Notes: generated from the sequence alone by a model not told the origin. A DNA stretch of 8,187 bases from CAZEZY01 sp964516635 (GCA_964516635.1 CAZEZY010000110.1:1-8187); one strand, 5' to 3'; shown: positions 1-6,637, numbered from the stretch's first letter. Numbers and translations are program-made.

Positions 1-131
1 GGGAAAAAACCAGGCCCCATGCGGTTGAGTTGCCCTATCTCGTATTCGCTGTAAGCGTACCAGCCCACGAAGACGCCCAGGGCCATCATGGCCAGCCCCC
101 CCACCACGTCTCTGATGTCTCTGTTCCCCAT
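1..131 (-). CDS. tctB: TctB-family subunit of a tripartite tricarboxylate transporter (5' part only)
   Basis: Only the first 43 codons are in the window; the gene continues past the left edge. The visible peptide starts MGNRDIRD, then has a hydrophobic segment (about residues 9-27) that would be the first membrane helix, then a loop ending RMGPGFFP. A helix followed by an R-M-G-P-G-(F/Y)-F-P loop is typical of TctB, the small membrane subunit of TTT-type carboxylate uptake systems, which works with the large TctA channel and the periplasmic binder TctC. The start is well supported: an AGGAG Shine-Dalgarno sequence (137-141) lies 5 bases upstream of the ATG. It is the strongest ribosome site in the window. 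No tctC gene lies directly upstream; the preceding gene is the ankyrin gene. tctA would be expected to the left, outside the window. The substrate cannot be told from this fragment. Confidence 0.8.
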   Translation of the reverse strand, partial: MGNRDIRDVVGGLAMMALGVFVGWYAYSEYEIGQLNRMGPGFF

Positions 132-225
132 GCCGTCTCCTCATTTTGAATGAACTGCATGGATTGGAACCGCAAACCAGGCTCCTGTGTTTAAGTAATT
201 GCACGTAAAAGTGGCATCGAAACCC

Positions 226-930
226 TCACCAGGTACCGGTCGTCTGCTGGCGACGCACAAAAGCGGCGATCAACTCTGCCACATCACGACGATCGGCACG
301 TTGGGCGAAGTCGATGGCCGTGAGCCCTTGCTGGTTGCGAACCTTGGGGTCGGCTCCTTCCTCCAGCAGGAGCCTGACGACATCGCGGTGGCCGTAATGG
401 GCGGCCATCATGAGCGGCGTGGTCTGGTTGGGGGATTCGGCGTCAATGAAGGCATGGTGCTCCAGCAGGAGGCGGGTAATGGCGGGTGCCGTGGGCCCTT
501 TGTAAGTGGCCGCATAGTGCAGGGGTGTCCATCCGGGTTTGTTGACCTGTGCCTGGCGCGCGATGAGGGCCTCCACCAGGTCCAGATGGCCCCGGAGGGC
601 TGCCATCATGAGCGGGTTTTCGTCGGTGCTGGCCCGGGCATTCACGTCGACTTCGGGTTGATCGATGAGAAACCGCGCCACGCGCAGGGACTCGTTGCGG
701 AGGGCGAGGTACAGCGGTGGCTCAAGGTCCGGATTCGGGGTGTTGAAATCGAACCCGAGCGCTTGCAGCCGCTGAAGCGTGCGGACATCGTCTCGCTGGA
801 TGGCAATGAAAAACCGCTCGTAGGACCCGGACTGCGCAAACAGTGGCCCCAAAAAACCCATCAGTAAAGAAAAAACAATGGCTTGCAAAAGCATTTCAAA
901 GTGATTTCTGGTTTGAAGACAGGGCATCAT
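226..930 (-). CDS. Exported ankyrin-repeat protein
   Basis: This 234-residue protein is built almost entirely of ankyrin repeats behind a signal sequence. The N-terminus has a short polar stretch with one Arg, then a hydrophobic core (about residues 13-31, MLLQ to PLFA) and a likely signal peptidase I site after FA-QS, so it should act in the periplasm or be membrane-tethered. About six repeats follow: a degenerate one (37-68), then 69-101, 103-131, 133-166, 168-200 and a capping repeat at 201-225. Typical signatures include TPLHYAA, NPLMMAALRGHLDLVEALI and TPLMMAAHYGHRDVVRLLLEEGAD. Ankyrin repeats bind proteins; no catalytic domain is visible and the partner is unknown. The chosen ATG overlaps the tatD stop as TGATG, suggesting translational coupling. 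A TTG at 933 and ATGs at 927 and 894 are alternatives; the one at 894 would give 222 residues and a signal peptide without the Arg. None has a Shine-Dalgarno sequence. It is the last gene of the mltG operon. Confidence 0.85.
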   Translation of the reverse strand: MMPCLQTRNHFEMLLQAIVFSLLMGFLGPLFAQSGSYERFFIAIQRDDVRTLQRLQALGFDFNTPNPDLEPPLYLALRNESLRVARFLIDQPEVDVNARASTDENPLMMAALRGHLDLVEALIARQAQVNKPGWTPLHYAATYKGPTAPAITRLLLEHHAFIDAESPNQTTPLMMAAHYGHRDVVRLLLEEGADPKVRNQQGLTAIDFAQRADRRDVAELIAAFVRRQQTTGTW

Positions 931-1712
931 CAAACCAGAGGAGTCGTTTTGCTGAACAGTTGTTCAAAATTCCGGGTGGTGACATCGGCCACCGCTTCGA
1001 CCGACAGGCCTTTGAGTTCGGCCAGCTGACGGGCCACATGAGGCACGTAGGCGGGGGAATTGGTCTTCCCCCGGTAAGGCACCGGAGCCAGGTAAGGGCT
1101 GTCGGTTTCGATGAGGCATCGGTCCATCGGCACCAGGCGGGCCACCTCGCGCAGGTCTTCGGCATTGCGGAAGGTCAGGATGCCCGAGAACGAGATGTAA
1201 AACCCCATGTCCAGCGCCGCACGAGCCACTTCACGGGTCTCGGTGAAGCAGTGAAACACCCCTCTGGCTTCGCCCTCTTCTTTCAGGATGGCCAGGGTGT
1301 CAGCCGAAGCGCTGCGGGTGTGGATGACGAGCGGCAGATCCGTCTGGCGTGCAGCGCGGATGTGCGTGCGAAAGCGTTCGCGTTGCCACGCCATGTCGGC
1401 CACGGTGCGCTCACCCAGGCGGTAATAGTCAAGCCCCGTCTCGCCGATGCCGACCACTCGGGGGTGCTGGGCGCCGGCCAGGAGGTCGTCGAGTTCGGGT
1501 TCGCGCACGCCTTCGTTGTCGGGGTGCACTCCGATGGTGGCCCATAGGCGATCGTCGCTCTGGGCAATCGCATGCACGGTTTCAAACTCTTCCAGGGTGG
1601 TACAGATGCACAGCGCCTGGTGAACTTGAGCCGTCTGCATGGCAGCCAGCACCTCAGGCAGCCGGGAAGAGAGCTCGGGAAAGCTCAGATGGCAGTGCGA
1701 ATCGACAAACAT
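930..1712 (-). CDS. tatD: TatD-family metal-dependent hydrolase (DNase)
   Basis: A 260-residue TIM-barrel hydrolase of the TatD/YcfH family, full length for the family. The expected metal ligands are all visible: the HxH pair in DSHCHL (H6, H8), E91 in GIGETGLDYY, H131 in VIHTRSA, H154 in VFHCFT and D204 in ETDSPYLAP. Family members are cytoplasmic divalent-metal-dependent deoxyribonucleases or phosphodiesterases implicated in DNA repair and degradation. The name comes from the E. coli tat operon, but the protein is not needed for Tat export. The position after holB and pilZ matches the ycfH-type paralogue, so the specific symbol is less sure than the family. The ATG lies 15 bases after the pilZ stop and has no clear Shine-Dalgarno sequence, so translation probably depends on upstream ribosomes. 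The stop overlaps the ankyrin gene start. Confidence 0.93.
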   Translation of the reverse strand: MFVDSHCHLSFPELSSRLPEVLAAMQTAQVHQALCICTTLEEFETVHAIAQSDDRLWATIGVHPDNEGVREPELDDLLAGAQHPRVVGIGETGLDYYRLGERTVADMAWQRERFRTHIRAARQTDLPLVIHTRSASADTLAILKEEGEARGVFHCFTETREVARAALDMGFYISFSGILTFRNAEDLREVARLVPMDRCLIETDSPYLAPVPYRGKTNSPAYVPHVARQLAELKGLSVEAVADVTTRNFEQLFSKTTPLV

Positions 1713-1727
1713 GAATCAGGAAAGGGG

Positions 1728-2093
1728 TCAGAGCGTCTGGGTGGCCCGGTCGGATGCCAGGTGACCGCCCAGGATTTCCTCGATCCGGGCTTTCAGGATC
1801 CGGGATTTTTCATCGGAAGGGAAACGGATGCCGATGCCCTGGGTGCGGCCACCCGTGGCACCAGACGGGGTGATCCAGGCGACCTTGCCGGCGATCGGGT
1901 AGCGCTGGGGATCGTCAGGGAGCGTGAGAAGAACGTAGACGTCCATCCCCAGGTGGTATTCGCGGGCGGAAGGCACAAAAATCCCGCCTTCCGCGAACAG
2001 GGGGATGTAGGCCGCATACAGGGCGCCTTTTTCCTTGATCGACAGCTGGATGACGGTGGGGCGTGCGCCGCCAGGGACTTCTGCCATGCTCAT
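1728..2093 (-). CDS. pilZ: Type IV pilus assembly protein PilZ
   Basis: A 121-residue single-domain PilZ protein, slightly longer than the Pseudomonas prototype because of short N- and C-terminal tails. Diagnostic stretches are LSIKEKGALYAAYIP (17-31), GGIFVPS (36-42), the L-G-x-x-V-Y strand near 48-53, IAGKVAWITP (67-76) and TQGIGIRF (84-91). These match the original PilZ of type IV pilus biogenesis, a cytoplasmic protein needed for pilus assembly that works with the PilB extension ATPase and regulator FimX in related species. As in that subgroup, the N-terminal RxxxR c-di-GMP signature is absent, so direct c-di-GMP binding is not expected. The ATG overlaps the holB stop as ATGA, suggesting coupled translation; a second ATG at 2087 is an alternative start. 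The holB-pilZ-tatD order is also found in Pseudomonas. Confidence 0.93.
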   Translation of the reverse strand: MSMAEVPGGARPTVIQLSIKEKGALYAAYIPLFAEGGIFVPSAREYHLGMDVYVLLTLPDDPQRYPIAGKVAWITPSGATGGRTQGIGIRFPSDEKSRILKARIEEILGGHLASDRATQTL

Positions 2094-3097
2094 GGCGCAG
2101 AGTGTACCGCGAGGGCCTGTTTCGCGCGCAGCGTCCAGGCTTCCAGCATGAGCCCCGCATTGAAGGGGTGTTCCATGGTTCGGGCGGCCTCCAGGAGGTC
2201 ACGTTGCCACCGGTTCAGTGAACCCATGCTGGGTGGATGGGGCAGGTCTGGTGCCTCGAAGTAACGGGGTACACCCCCTGCCCGGCTGACCATGAGGTCG
2301 TGGCAGACCTTCAGGAGCGCATCCATCTGACGGGACACCGGCCAGTCGGCCAGCGCTCCAGCTTGGCCGGAAACAAGCGCTCGGGGCAATGCCGCCCAGT
2401 CCGACAGCGAAAAACCCGACAGCAGCCACTGACGGGCCAGTTCGGGGCGCCCGCCTGCGGCTTTCAACGCTCCCTTGAGCTCGGCGACAGACACCGCAGG
2501 CATCAGGCCGGTCAGCCAATCGATCGATTCCGCTGGCTCCGGCCATGTGAGCAGATGGGTCAGGCAGCGGCTGCGGATGGTGGGCAGCAAGGCATGGGCC
2601 GCTTCCGTGGCCAGGATGAATCGCACCGTCCCTGGCGGCTCTTCCAGGGTTTTGAGCAGGGCATTGGCGGATTCCAGGTTGAGCCGGTCAGCCGGGTAGA
2701 CCAGCACCACCCTTGTGCCGCCCCGGGAAGCGGTCATCTGGGTGTAGGCAATGGCTTCCCGCGCGAGATCGACGCGTATTCCCTTGCCCGGCTTGAGTTC
2801 CTTGCGGTCGATCTTGTCCTGAGTGCGGGGATCGAGCGGCCATCCCTGTTCGATGGCCAGCACTTCGGGCATGAGCACAAACAGATCGGCGTGGGTGCGA
2901 ACGTCGATGGCATGGCAACTGGCACAGGTGCCGCAGCTGCCTTCTGGCCGAGGTTGATCGCAGAGCCAGGTCCGGGCCAGTTCCAGTGCCAGTTCGTACT
3001 GGCCGAGGCCGGGAGCGCCGGCGATCAGCAGAGCGTGGCCTTTTTGCTGTCGCAGCGGATTGAGCTGACGCTTCAACCAGGGGGCCAGCGTACTCAT
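2090..3097 (-). CDS. holB: DNA polymerase III subunit delta-prime
   Basis: A 335-residue clamp-loader subunit, the usual length for the family. In the DnaX complex delta-prime is the rigid stator against which delta opens the sliding clamp. Near the N-terminus HALLIAGAPGLGQYELA (21-37) occupies the P-loop site, but the Walker lysine is replaced by Gln (Q33), as expected for delta-prime, which does not hydrolyse ATP. A zinc module follows with cysteines C46, C55, C58 and C61. The SRC motif that contacts the neighbouring ATPase site is at 176-178 (TIRSRCL). The central region VVLVYPADRLN, SANALLKTLEEPP is strongly conserved AAA+ sequence. The C-terminal half is more divergent, as is usual. The ATG overlaps the tmk stop as ATGA, and a weak GAAGG lies 7 bases upstream. 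The 3' end overlaps pilZ in the same way. Confidence 0.95.
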   Translation of the reverse strand: MSTLAPWLKRQLNPLRQQKGHALLIAGAPGLGQYELALELARTWLCDQPRPEGSCGTCASCHAIDVRTHADLFVLMPEVLAIEQGWPLDPRTQDKIDRKELKPGKGIRVDLAREAIAYTQMTASRGGTRVVLVYPADRLNLESANALLKTLEEPPGTVRFILATEAAHALLPTIRSRCLTHLLTWPEPAESIDWLTGLMPAVSVAELKGALKAAGGRPELARQWLLSGFSLSDWAALPRALVSGQAGALADWPVSRQMDALLKVCHDLMVSRAGGVPRYFEAPDLPHPPSMGSLNRWQRDLLEAARTMEHPFNAGLMLEAWTLRAKQALAVHSAP

Positions 3098-3753
3098 TCG
3101 GCCGCCTTCAGCAGCCCGCGCGCCTCACAGGCCTGGCGGACCTGCATCCAGACCTGTTCGAGCGTGGTGGTGCCGTCAATCCGGACAAAACGGTCGGCGG
3201 CGTGTTCGGCACGCAGCCGATAGCCTTGGGCCACCCGCTCGAAAAAAGCCTCGGGTTCAGACTCGAACTTGTCTGGCGCACGAGCCTGCGAGAGTCGGGC
3301 CGCAGCCACCGACGGCGGGACGTCAAACCAAAGGGTCAGATCGGGTTCGAACCAGCCGGTCGAGGAGGTTTGCACCCATTGTTCGAGGGTGCGCAGAACC
3401 CCGAGATCGAAACCCCGGCCGTGGCCCTGGTAGGCGAAGGTGGCATCGGTGAATCGGTCGCAAAGCACGATTTCACCCCGCGCCAGTGCGGGCTGGATGA
3501 CCTGCATCACATGGTCGCGACGGGCCGCGAACATCAGCAGGGCCTCGGTGAGCGAATCCATCGGCTGGTTCAGCAGCAGTTGTCGCAGCGACTCGGCCAA
3601 TGCGGTGCCGCCTGGCTCGCGCGTTTGCACCACGGTACGGCCCGTGTCACGCAGCGCTTGGGCCAGGGTGGCGATGTGGCTCGACTTGCCTGCGCCGTCG
3701 ATGCCTTCGAAGGTGATGAATACGCCCGGGTGTGGCATGGCTCTGGAGTTCAC
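3094..3753 (-). CDS. tmk: Thymidylate kinase
   Basis: A 219-residue (or 214-residue) dTMP kinase, converting dTMP to dTDP with ATP in the cytoplasm for dTTP synthesis. Visible motifs are the P-loop GIDGAGKSS (17-25, K23), REPGGT (45-50) of the substrate pocket, the DRF motif (99-101) with the following Y-Q-G-x-G-R-G loop (108-114), and a lid region rich in Arg and Ala (about 153-164). The start is uncertain. GTG at 3753 overlaps the mltG stop as GTGA, the same 4-bp overlap seen at the next two junctions, and is chosen here. ATG at 3738 gives an N-terminus (MPHPGVFITFEG) whose length fits homologues equally well. Neither has a Shine-Dalgarno sequence. The mltG-tmk-holB order is widely conserved in proteobacteria. 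Confidence 0.95.
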   Translation of the reverse strand: MNSRAMPHPGVFITFEGIDGAGKSSHIATLAQALRDTGRTVVQTREPGGTALAESLRQLLLNQPMDSLTEALLMFAARRDHVMQVIQPALARGEIVLCDRFTDATFAYQGHGRGFDLGVLRTLEQWVQTSSTGWFEPDLTLWFDVPPSVAAARLSQARAPDKFESEPEAFFERVAQGYRLRAEHAADRFVRIDGTTTLEQVWMQVRQACEARGLLKAAE

Positions 3754-4754
3754 TGGTTGAGAATGAATCGCCGCACCGCGCGGTTGTGTTCGTCCAGCGT
3801 GCGACTGAACTCGCTGGATCCGTCGCCTCGGGACACGAAGTACATGGCCTGGGTCTGGGCGGGCTGGCCCGCGGCCAGGAGCGAAGCCATGCCGGGCATG
3901 GCAATCGGGGTAGGCGGCAAACCGGCGCGGGTGTAGGTGTTGTAAGGGGTGTCGGTGTCGAGGTGGCGGCGACGCAAGCGGCCATCGAAATCATCCCCCA
4001 GCCCGTAGATGACGGTCGGGTCGGTCTGTAGCCGCATCCCGATGCGCAGACGGTTCATGAACACCCCGGCCACCATGTCGCGGTCGCTGGCCAGACCGGT
4101 TTCCTTTTCGATGATGCTGGCCAGAATCAGCAACTCTTCCGGATTGCGCAGCGGCAGCCCCGGCATCCGTTGTTCCCACGCCTGCTGAAGCCGCCGATCC
4201 ATGGCCTGCGCCGCCTGCCGCAAGACCGACGACGCGGTGGAATACTTGGGATAGATGTAAGTATCTGGAAAAAACCGGCCTTCCGGGTGGGCAGAAGCCA
4301 GGCCCAGCGTGCGCATCAGCGAGACCGCATCGCCGTCCGGGAGGTCGTACTCCAGGTGCTCGGCCGAGCGCAGGGCCTGCAGCACCTGACGGTAGTTCCA
4401 GCCTTCGACCAGCGTGACCCGTCGCAGCGCCTGCTCGCCGTTCACCAGTTTGGCCAGCAGGCGACGGGGCGAGGTGGCCGTGTCAATTTCGTAAGCACCC
4501 GCTTTCATGTTGCGAGATTCACCGGATACCCGGAACCAGGCAAACAGCAGCCATTCGGGGCTTCGGACGCCGCTTTCGACCACCAGCCGCGCCACCCCAC
4601 GGGCCGAGGTACCCGGTGGTATCCGGACATCGAGCACCTCACGCCCGCGCAAATCCACAGGCAAGGGGCTTTGCAGCCACCAGACCATCACGGCAGCCAG
4701 CCCTGAGGTGACCAGCACCAGCAGCATCAGCAGCCTTCTCAACACTCGCAACAC
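3750..4754 (-). CDS. mltG: Endolytic murein transglycosylase MltG (YceG-like)
   Basis: A 334-residue inner-membrane lytic transglycosylase that cleaves nascent glycan strands and is thought to terminate their elongation. A basic N-terminus (MLRVLRRL) leads into one membrane helix (about residues 8-27, ending VWWL), giving a short cytoplasmic tail and a large periplasmic part. A LysM-like region (about 40-110) is followed by the YceG catalytic domain, with EGWNYRQV (117-124), FFPDTYIYP (161-169), the active-site motif SIIEKETG (213-220, catalytic Glu in EKET), NRLRIGMRLQTDPTVIYG (234-251) and YNTYTRAGLPPTPI (271-284). The frame stays open upstream to 5003, but that stretch lies antisense to ygfZ and does not look like protein. 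GTG at 4754 is chosen because AAAGGA sits 8 bases upstream and it starts just before the helix. It is the first gene of the minus-strand operon; no pabC lies upstream, unlike in E. coli. Confidence 0.92.
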   Translation of the reverse strand: MLRVLRRLLMLLVLVTSGLAAVMVWWLQSPLPVDLRGREVLDVRIPPGTSARGVARLVVESGVRSPEWLLFAWFRVSGESRNMKAGAYEIDTATSPRRLLAKLVNGEQALRRVTLVEGWNYRQVLQALRSAEHLEYDLPDGDAVSLMRTLGLASAHPEGRFFPDTYIYPKYSTASSVLRQAAQAMDRRLQQAWEQRMPGLPLRNPEELLILASIIEKETGLASDRDMVAGVFMNRLRIGMRLQTDPTVIYGLGDDFDGRLRRRHLDTDTPYNTYTRAGLPPTPIAMPGMASLLAAGQPAQTQAMYFVSRGDGSSEFSRTLDEHNRAVRRFILNQ

Positions 4755-4762
4755 GGACTTGG

Positions 4763-4768
4763 TCCTTT
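4763..4768 (-). promoter_or_regulatory. Ribosome binding site fixing the mltG start
   Basis: On the minus strand this reads AAAGGA, 8 bases before the GTG at 4754. It is the only good Shine-Dalgarno match near the beginning of the MltG membrane helix, and it rules out the longer in-frame reading that would run into ygfZ. Confidence 0.6.
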
Positions 4769-4795
4769 GGGACAATACATCGGTTGAATGATAAG
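4767..4795 (+). promoter_or_regulatory. Possible sigma-70 promoter for ygfZ in the mltG/ygfZ divergent gap
   Basis: TTGGGA (4767-4772; 4 of 6 to TTGACA), a 17-bp spacer and GATAAG (4790-4795; 4 of 6 to TATAAT) would start transcription near 4802, leaving a leader of about 12 bases before the ygfZ ATG. Such a short leader fits the absence of a Shine-Dalgarno sequence there. On the opposite strand TATCAT (4793-4788; 5 of 6) could be the -10 for mltG, but I see no good -35 at the right distance. The two signals overlap, so the divergent promoters may compete. Both are weak matches and this is an inference. Confidence 0.28.
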
Positions 4796-4813
4796 TGACA
4801 TCCACGACCCACC

Positions 4814-5770
4814 ATGAGCGCCACCCCCGATTTGACTGTGTCATCATCCACAAGCCCGGAAGCAGCCAGCCTCGATGGCTGTCTGCCTCTCGATCACTAC
4901 GGTGTGATTCGCGCCCAGGGCGCCGATGCGGCGAAATTCCTGCATGGCCAGCTGACGAACGACTTTGCCTTGCTGGGCACGCGCGAGGCCCGGCTGGCGG
5001 CATTCTGCAACGCCAAAGGCCGGATGCAGGCTTCGTTCATCGGTTTCAAGCGCCCTCCTGACGACATCTGGCTGGTTTGCAGTGCCGATCTGCTGGCCAG
5101 CACCCTCAAACGCCTGAGCCTGTTCGTGTTGCGAGCCAAGGCCAAGCTGAACGACGCCAGTGCGGACGTGAAGGCATGGGGCCTGGCCGGCGCTGCCGTG
5201 CCCGCTCACCTGCCCAAGGCCTGGTGGAGCGCTCTCACCGAGGGCGAATGCACCTGGATACGCCTGCCAGACGCCGACGGAACGGCGCGGGCGCTGCTGT
5301 GCCAGCCAGCCAGCGATGCCCCACCCGCGGCCAGTCCGCTGTCGATGGCGCAATGGCAATGGCTGGAGGTGCGAAGTGGCGTCACGCTGATCACCCAGCC
5401 GCTGTACGAGGTGCTGGTTCCGCAGATGCTCAATTACGAATCGGTGGGAGGCGTGAATTTCAAGAAGGGCTGCTATCCCGGTCAGGAAGTCGTGGCACGC
5501 AGCCAGTTCCGGGGCACGCTCAAGCGTCGAACCTATCTGCTGAGCAGCACAACTGCCGGGGCCCCTGGCCAGGACGTCTACCACGCAGCCGACCCCGAAC
5601 AACCCTGTGGTGTCGTGGTGCTTTCGGCGCCGAATCCTGCCGGTGGCCACGACATGCTGGTGTCCATGCAGGTCAGCGCCGCCGATGGACAGACGCTCAC
5701 CCTGGGTGCTTCCGGTGGTCCGTTCCTGGCGTTGCGCCCCCTGCCCTACGAACTGCTGGCCGACATCTGA
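4814..5770 (+). CDS. ygfZ: Folate-binding Fe-S cluster maintenance protein YgfZ
   Basis: A 318-residue cytoplasmic protein of the YgfZ/GcvT (IBA57) family, which supports assembly or repair of certain Fe-S enzymes, including the tRNA-modifying radical-SAM enzyme MiaB, in a tetrahydrofolate-dependent way. The signature KGCYPGQE lies at 218-225, with the conserved Cys at 220. N-terminal family features include FLHGQLTND (42-50) and AAFCNAKGRMQASF (62-75), followed by the GcvT-like fold and a C-terminal barrel (after about 235). The first 25 or so residues are Ser/Ala-rich and probably disordered. The ATG has no Shine-Dalgarno sequence (see the putative short-leader promoter). It is divergent from mltG, and its stop lies 6 bases before the NRDE gene, so the two are probably cotranscribed. 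Confidence 0.93.
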   Translation: MSATPDLTVSSSTSPEAASLDGCLPLDHYGVIRAQGADAAKFLHGQLTNDFALLGTREARLAAFCNAKGRMQASFIGFKRPPDDIWLVCSADLLASTLKRLSLFVLRAKAKLNDASADVKAWGLAGAAVPAHLPKAWWSALTEGECTWIRLPDADGTARALLCQPASDAPPAASPLSMAQWQWLEVRSGVTLITQPLYEVLVPQMLNYESVGGVNFKKGCYPGQEVVARSQFRGTLKRRTYLLSSTTAGAPGQDVYHAADPEQPCGVVVLSAPNPAGGHDMLVSMQVSAADGQTLTLGASGGPFLALRPLPYELLADI

Positions 5771-5776
5771 GCACCC

Positions 5777-6637
5777 ATGTGCCTGATCGCGTTTGCACTC
5801 GCCATGCGGGACGACTGCCCCTTGCTCATTGCGTCCAACCGAGACGAGTTCTGGGACCGTCCCACCCGGCCACTGGCCACCTGGACATCCGCATCGGGCA
5901 TGACGATACACAGTGGCCGTGATGAACGCGCGGGCGGCACCTGGCTGGGTTTCAATGCAACCGGCCGGGTGGCCATGCTGACCAATGTTCGACGCACCGA
6001 AATGGCCCTGGCGCCCCTGAGTCGGGGTGAGTTGGCGATGCGCTGGCTCGATGGTCCGGCGGGTTGTCCCGACTGGCAGACGCTGGTGCACCAGGTGAAC
6101 CCCGGCCATTACGCCGGATTCAACCTGGTGCTGGGCGACCAGGAGGCTGGCTCATGGGTGTGGTTGAGCAATCACCAAGCGCCCACGAATGCTGCCGCCT
6201 CGCGGACCCGACTCCCTCCAGGCTGGTCGGGCCATGAACTGGGTGCCGGGGTGTACGGTCTGTCCAATGCCGGACTGGATACCCCTTGGCGCAAGACGCT
6301 ATGGCTGAAGTCCGCCACAGCGCAGGCCTTGGCGTTCGATCCATGGGATCGCGCATCCACATCCGCCTTGCTGCGTGCGTTGCAACAGTCGTTGCCCACC
6401 CATGAGGGGGCCGATTGGCAAGACGAACCCGCTGGACCCTTGGCCCACCCATTCGTCTATGCGCCAGAGAACCATTACGGCACACGCAGCAGCCTGATTG
6501 CCCGCCACCGGATCAACGGCAGCAATCCCACCCTGGAGCTGGAGGAGTGGACTTACCCTCCCGGCCAGTTGCCCTCCGCGGAGGCGGCCTACAAGCGGAT
6601 CTCCATATCCACGTGGGGAATGCCGACATCCAGGTAG
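5777..6637 (+). CDS. NRDE-family (TANGO2-like) protein
   Basis: A 286-residue protein with the hallmarks of the NRDE/TANGO2 family: N-terminus MCLIAF with Cys at position 2, the name-giving motif ASNRDEFWDRPT (19-30), GGTWLGFN (53-60) and the TNVR strand (69-72). N-terminal Cys after Met removal, together with the predicted fold, has suggested a relation to Ntn hydrolases, but no reaction is established for the bacterial members. The eukaryotic relatives TANGO2/HRG-9 have been linked to haem trafficking. There is no signal peptide, so it should be cytoplasmic. It starts 6 bases after ygfZ with no Shine-Dalgarno sequence, suggesting translation coupled to ygfZ. The last 16 codons (from about 6589) overlap the tail of the convergent thioesterase-GNAT gene, so the C-terminal sequence is constrained by, or borrowed from, that gene. 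Confidence 0.88.
   Translation: MCLIAFALAMRDDCPLLIASNRDEFWDRPTRPLATWTSASGMTIHSGRDERAGGTWLGFNATGRVAMLTNVRRTEMALAPLSRGELAMRWLDGPAGCPDWQTLVHQVNPGHYAGFNLVLGDQEAGSWVWLSNHQAPTNAAASRTRLPPGWSGHELGAGVYGLSNAGLDTPWRKTLWLKSATAQALAFDPWDRASTSALLRALQQSLPTHEGADWQDEPAGPLAHPFVYAPENHYGTRSSLIARHRINGSNPTLELEEWTYPPGQLPSAEAAYKRISISTWGMPTSR

Noticed and set aside
106..123. Short tandem repeat of about 9 bp at the tctB start (encoding R-D twice)
   Set aside because: Two imperfect copies in coding sequence are too short to carry meaning.
132..225. Possible terminator after the ankyrin gene
   Set aside because: Only a 4-bp CAGG/CCTG stem with a 2-base loop is visible and no T-run follows, so I do not call a terminator.
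199..867. 222-codon open frame on the plus strand
   Set aside because: It mirrors the ankyrin gene. The repeats on the minus strand are clear, and the plus-strand product has no recognisable feature.
2988..3017. holB P-loop lacking the Walker lysine, as a possible inactivating mutation
   Set aside because: Delta-prime subunits normally lack a functional ATP site, so Gln at this position is expected.
2237..3223. 328-codon open frame on the plus strand
   Set aside because: It is antisense to holB and the end of tmk, with low-complexity composition and no family resemblance.
4755..5003. In-frame upstream extension of mltG giving a 417-residue protein
   Set aside because: The added residues are antisense to ygfZ, are rich in Arg, Pro and Ser, and show no domain. 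GTG 4754 has a good ribosome site and starts right before the membrane helix.
4844..6109. 421-codon open frame on the minus strand
   Set aside because: It lies antisense to ygfZ and the start of the NRDE gene, both of which have conserved motifs. The predicted protein is Gln/His/Gly-rich without a recognisable domain, a typical artefact of high-GC codon use.
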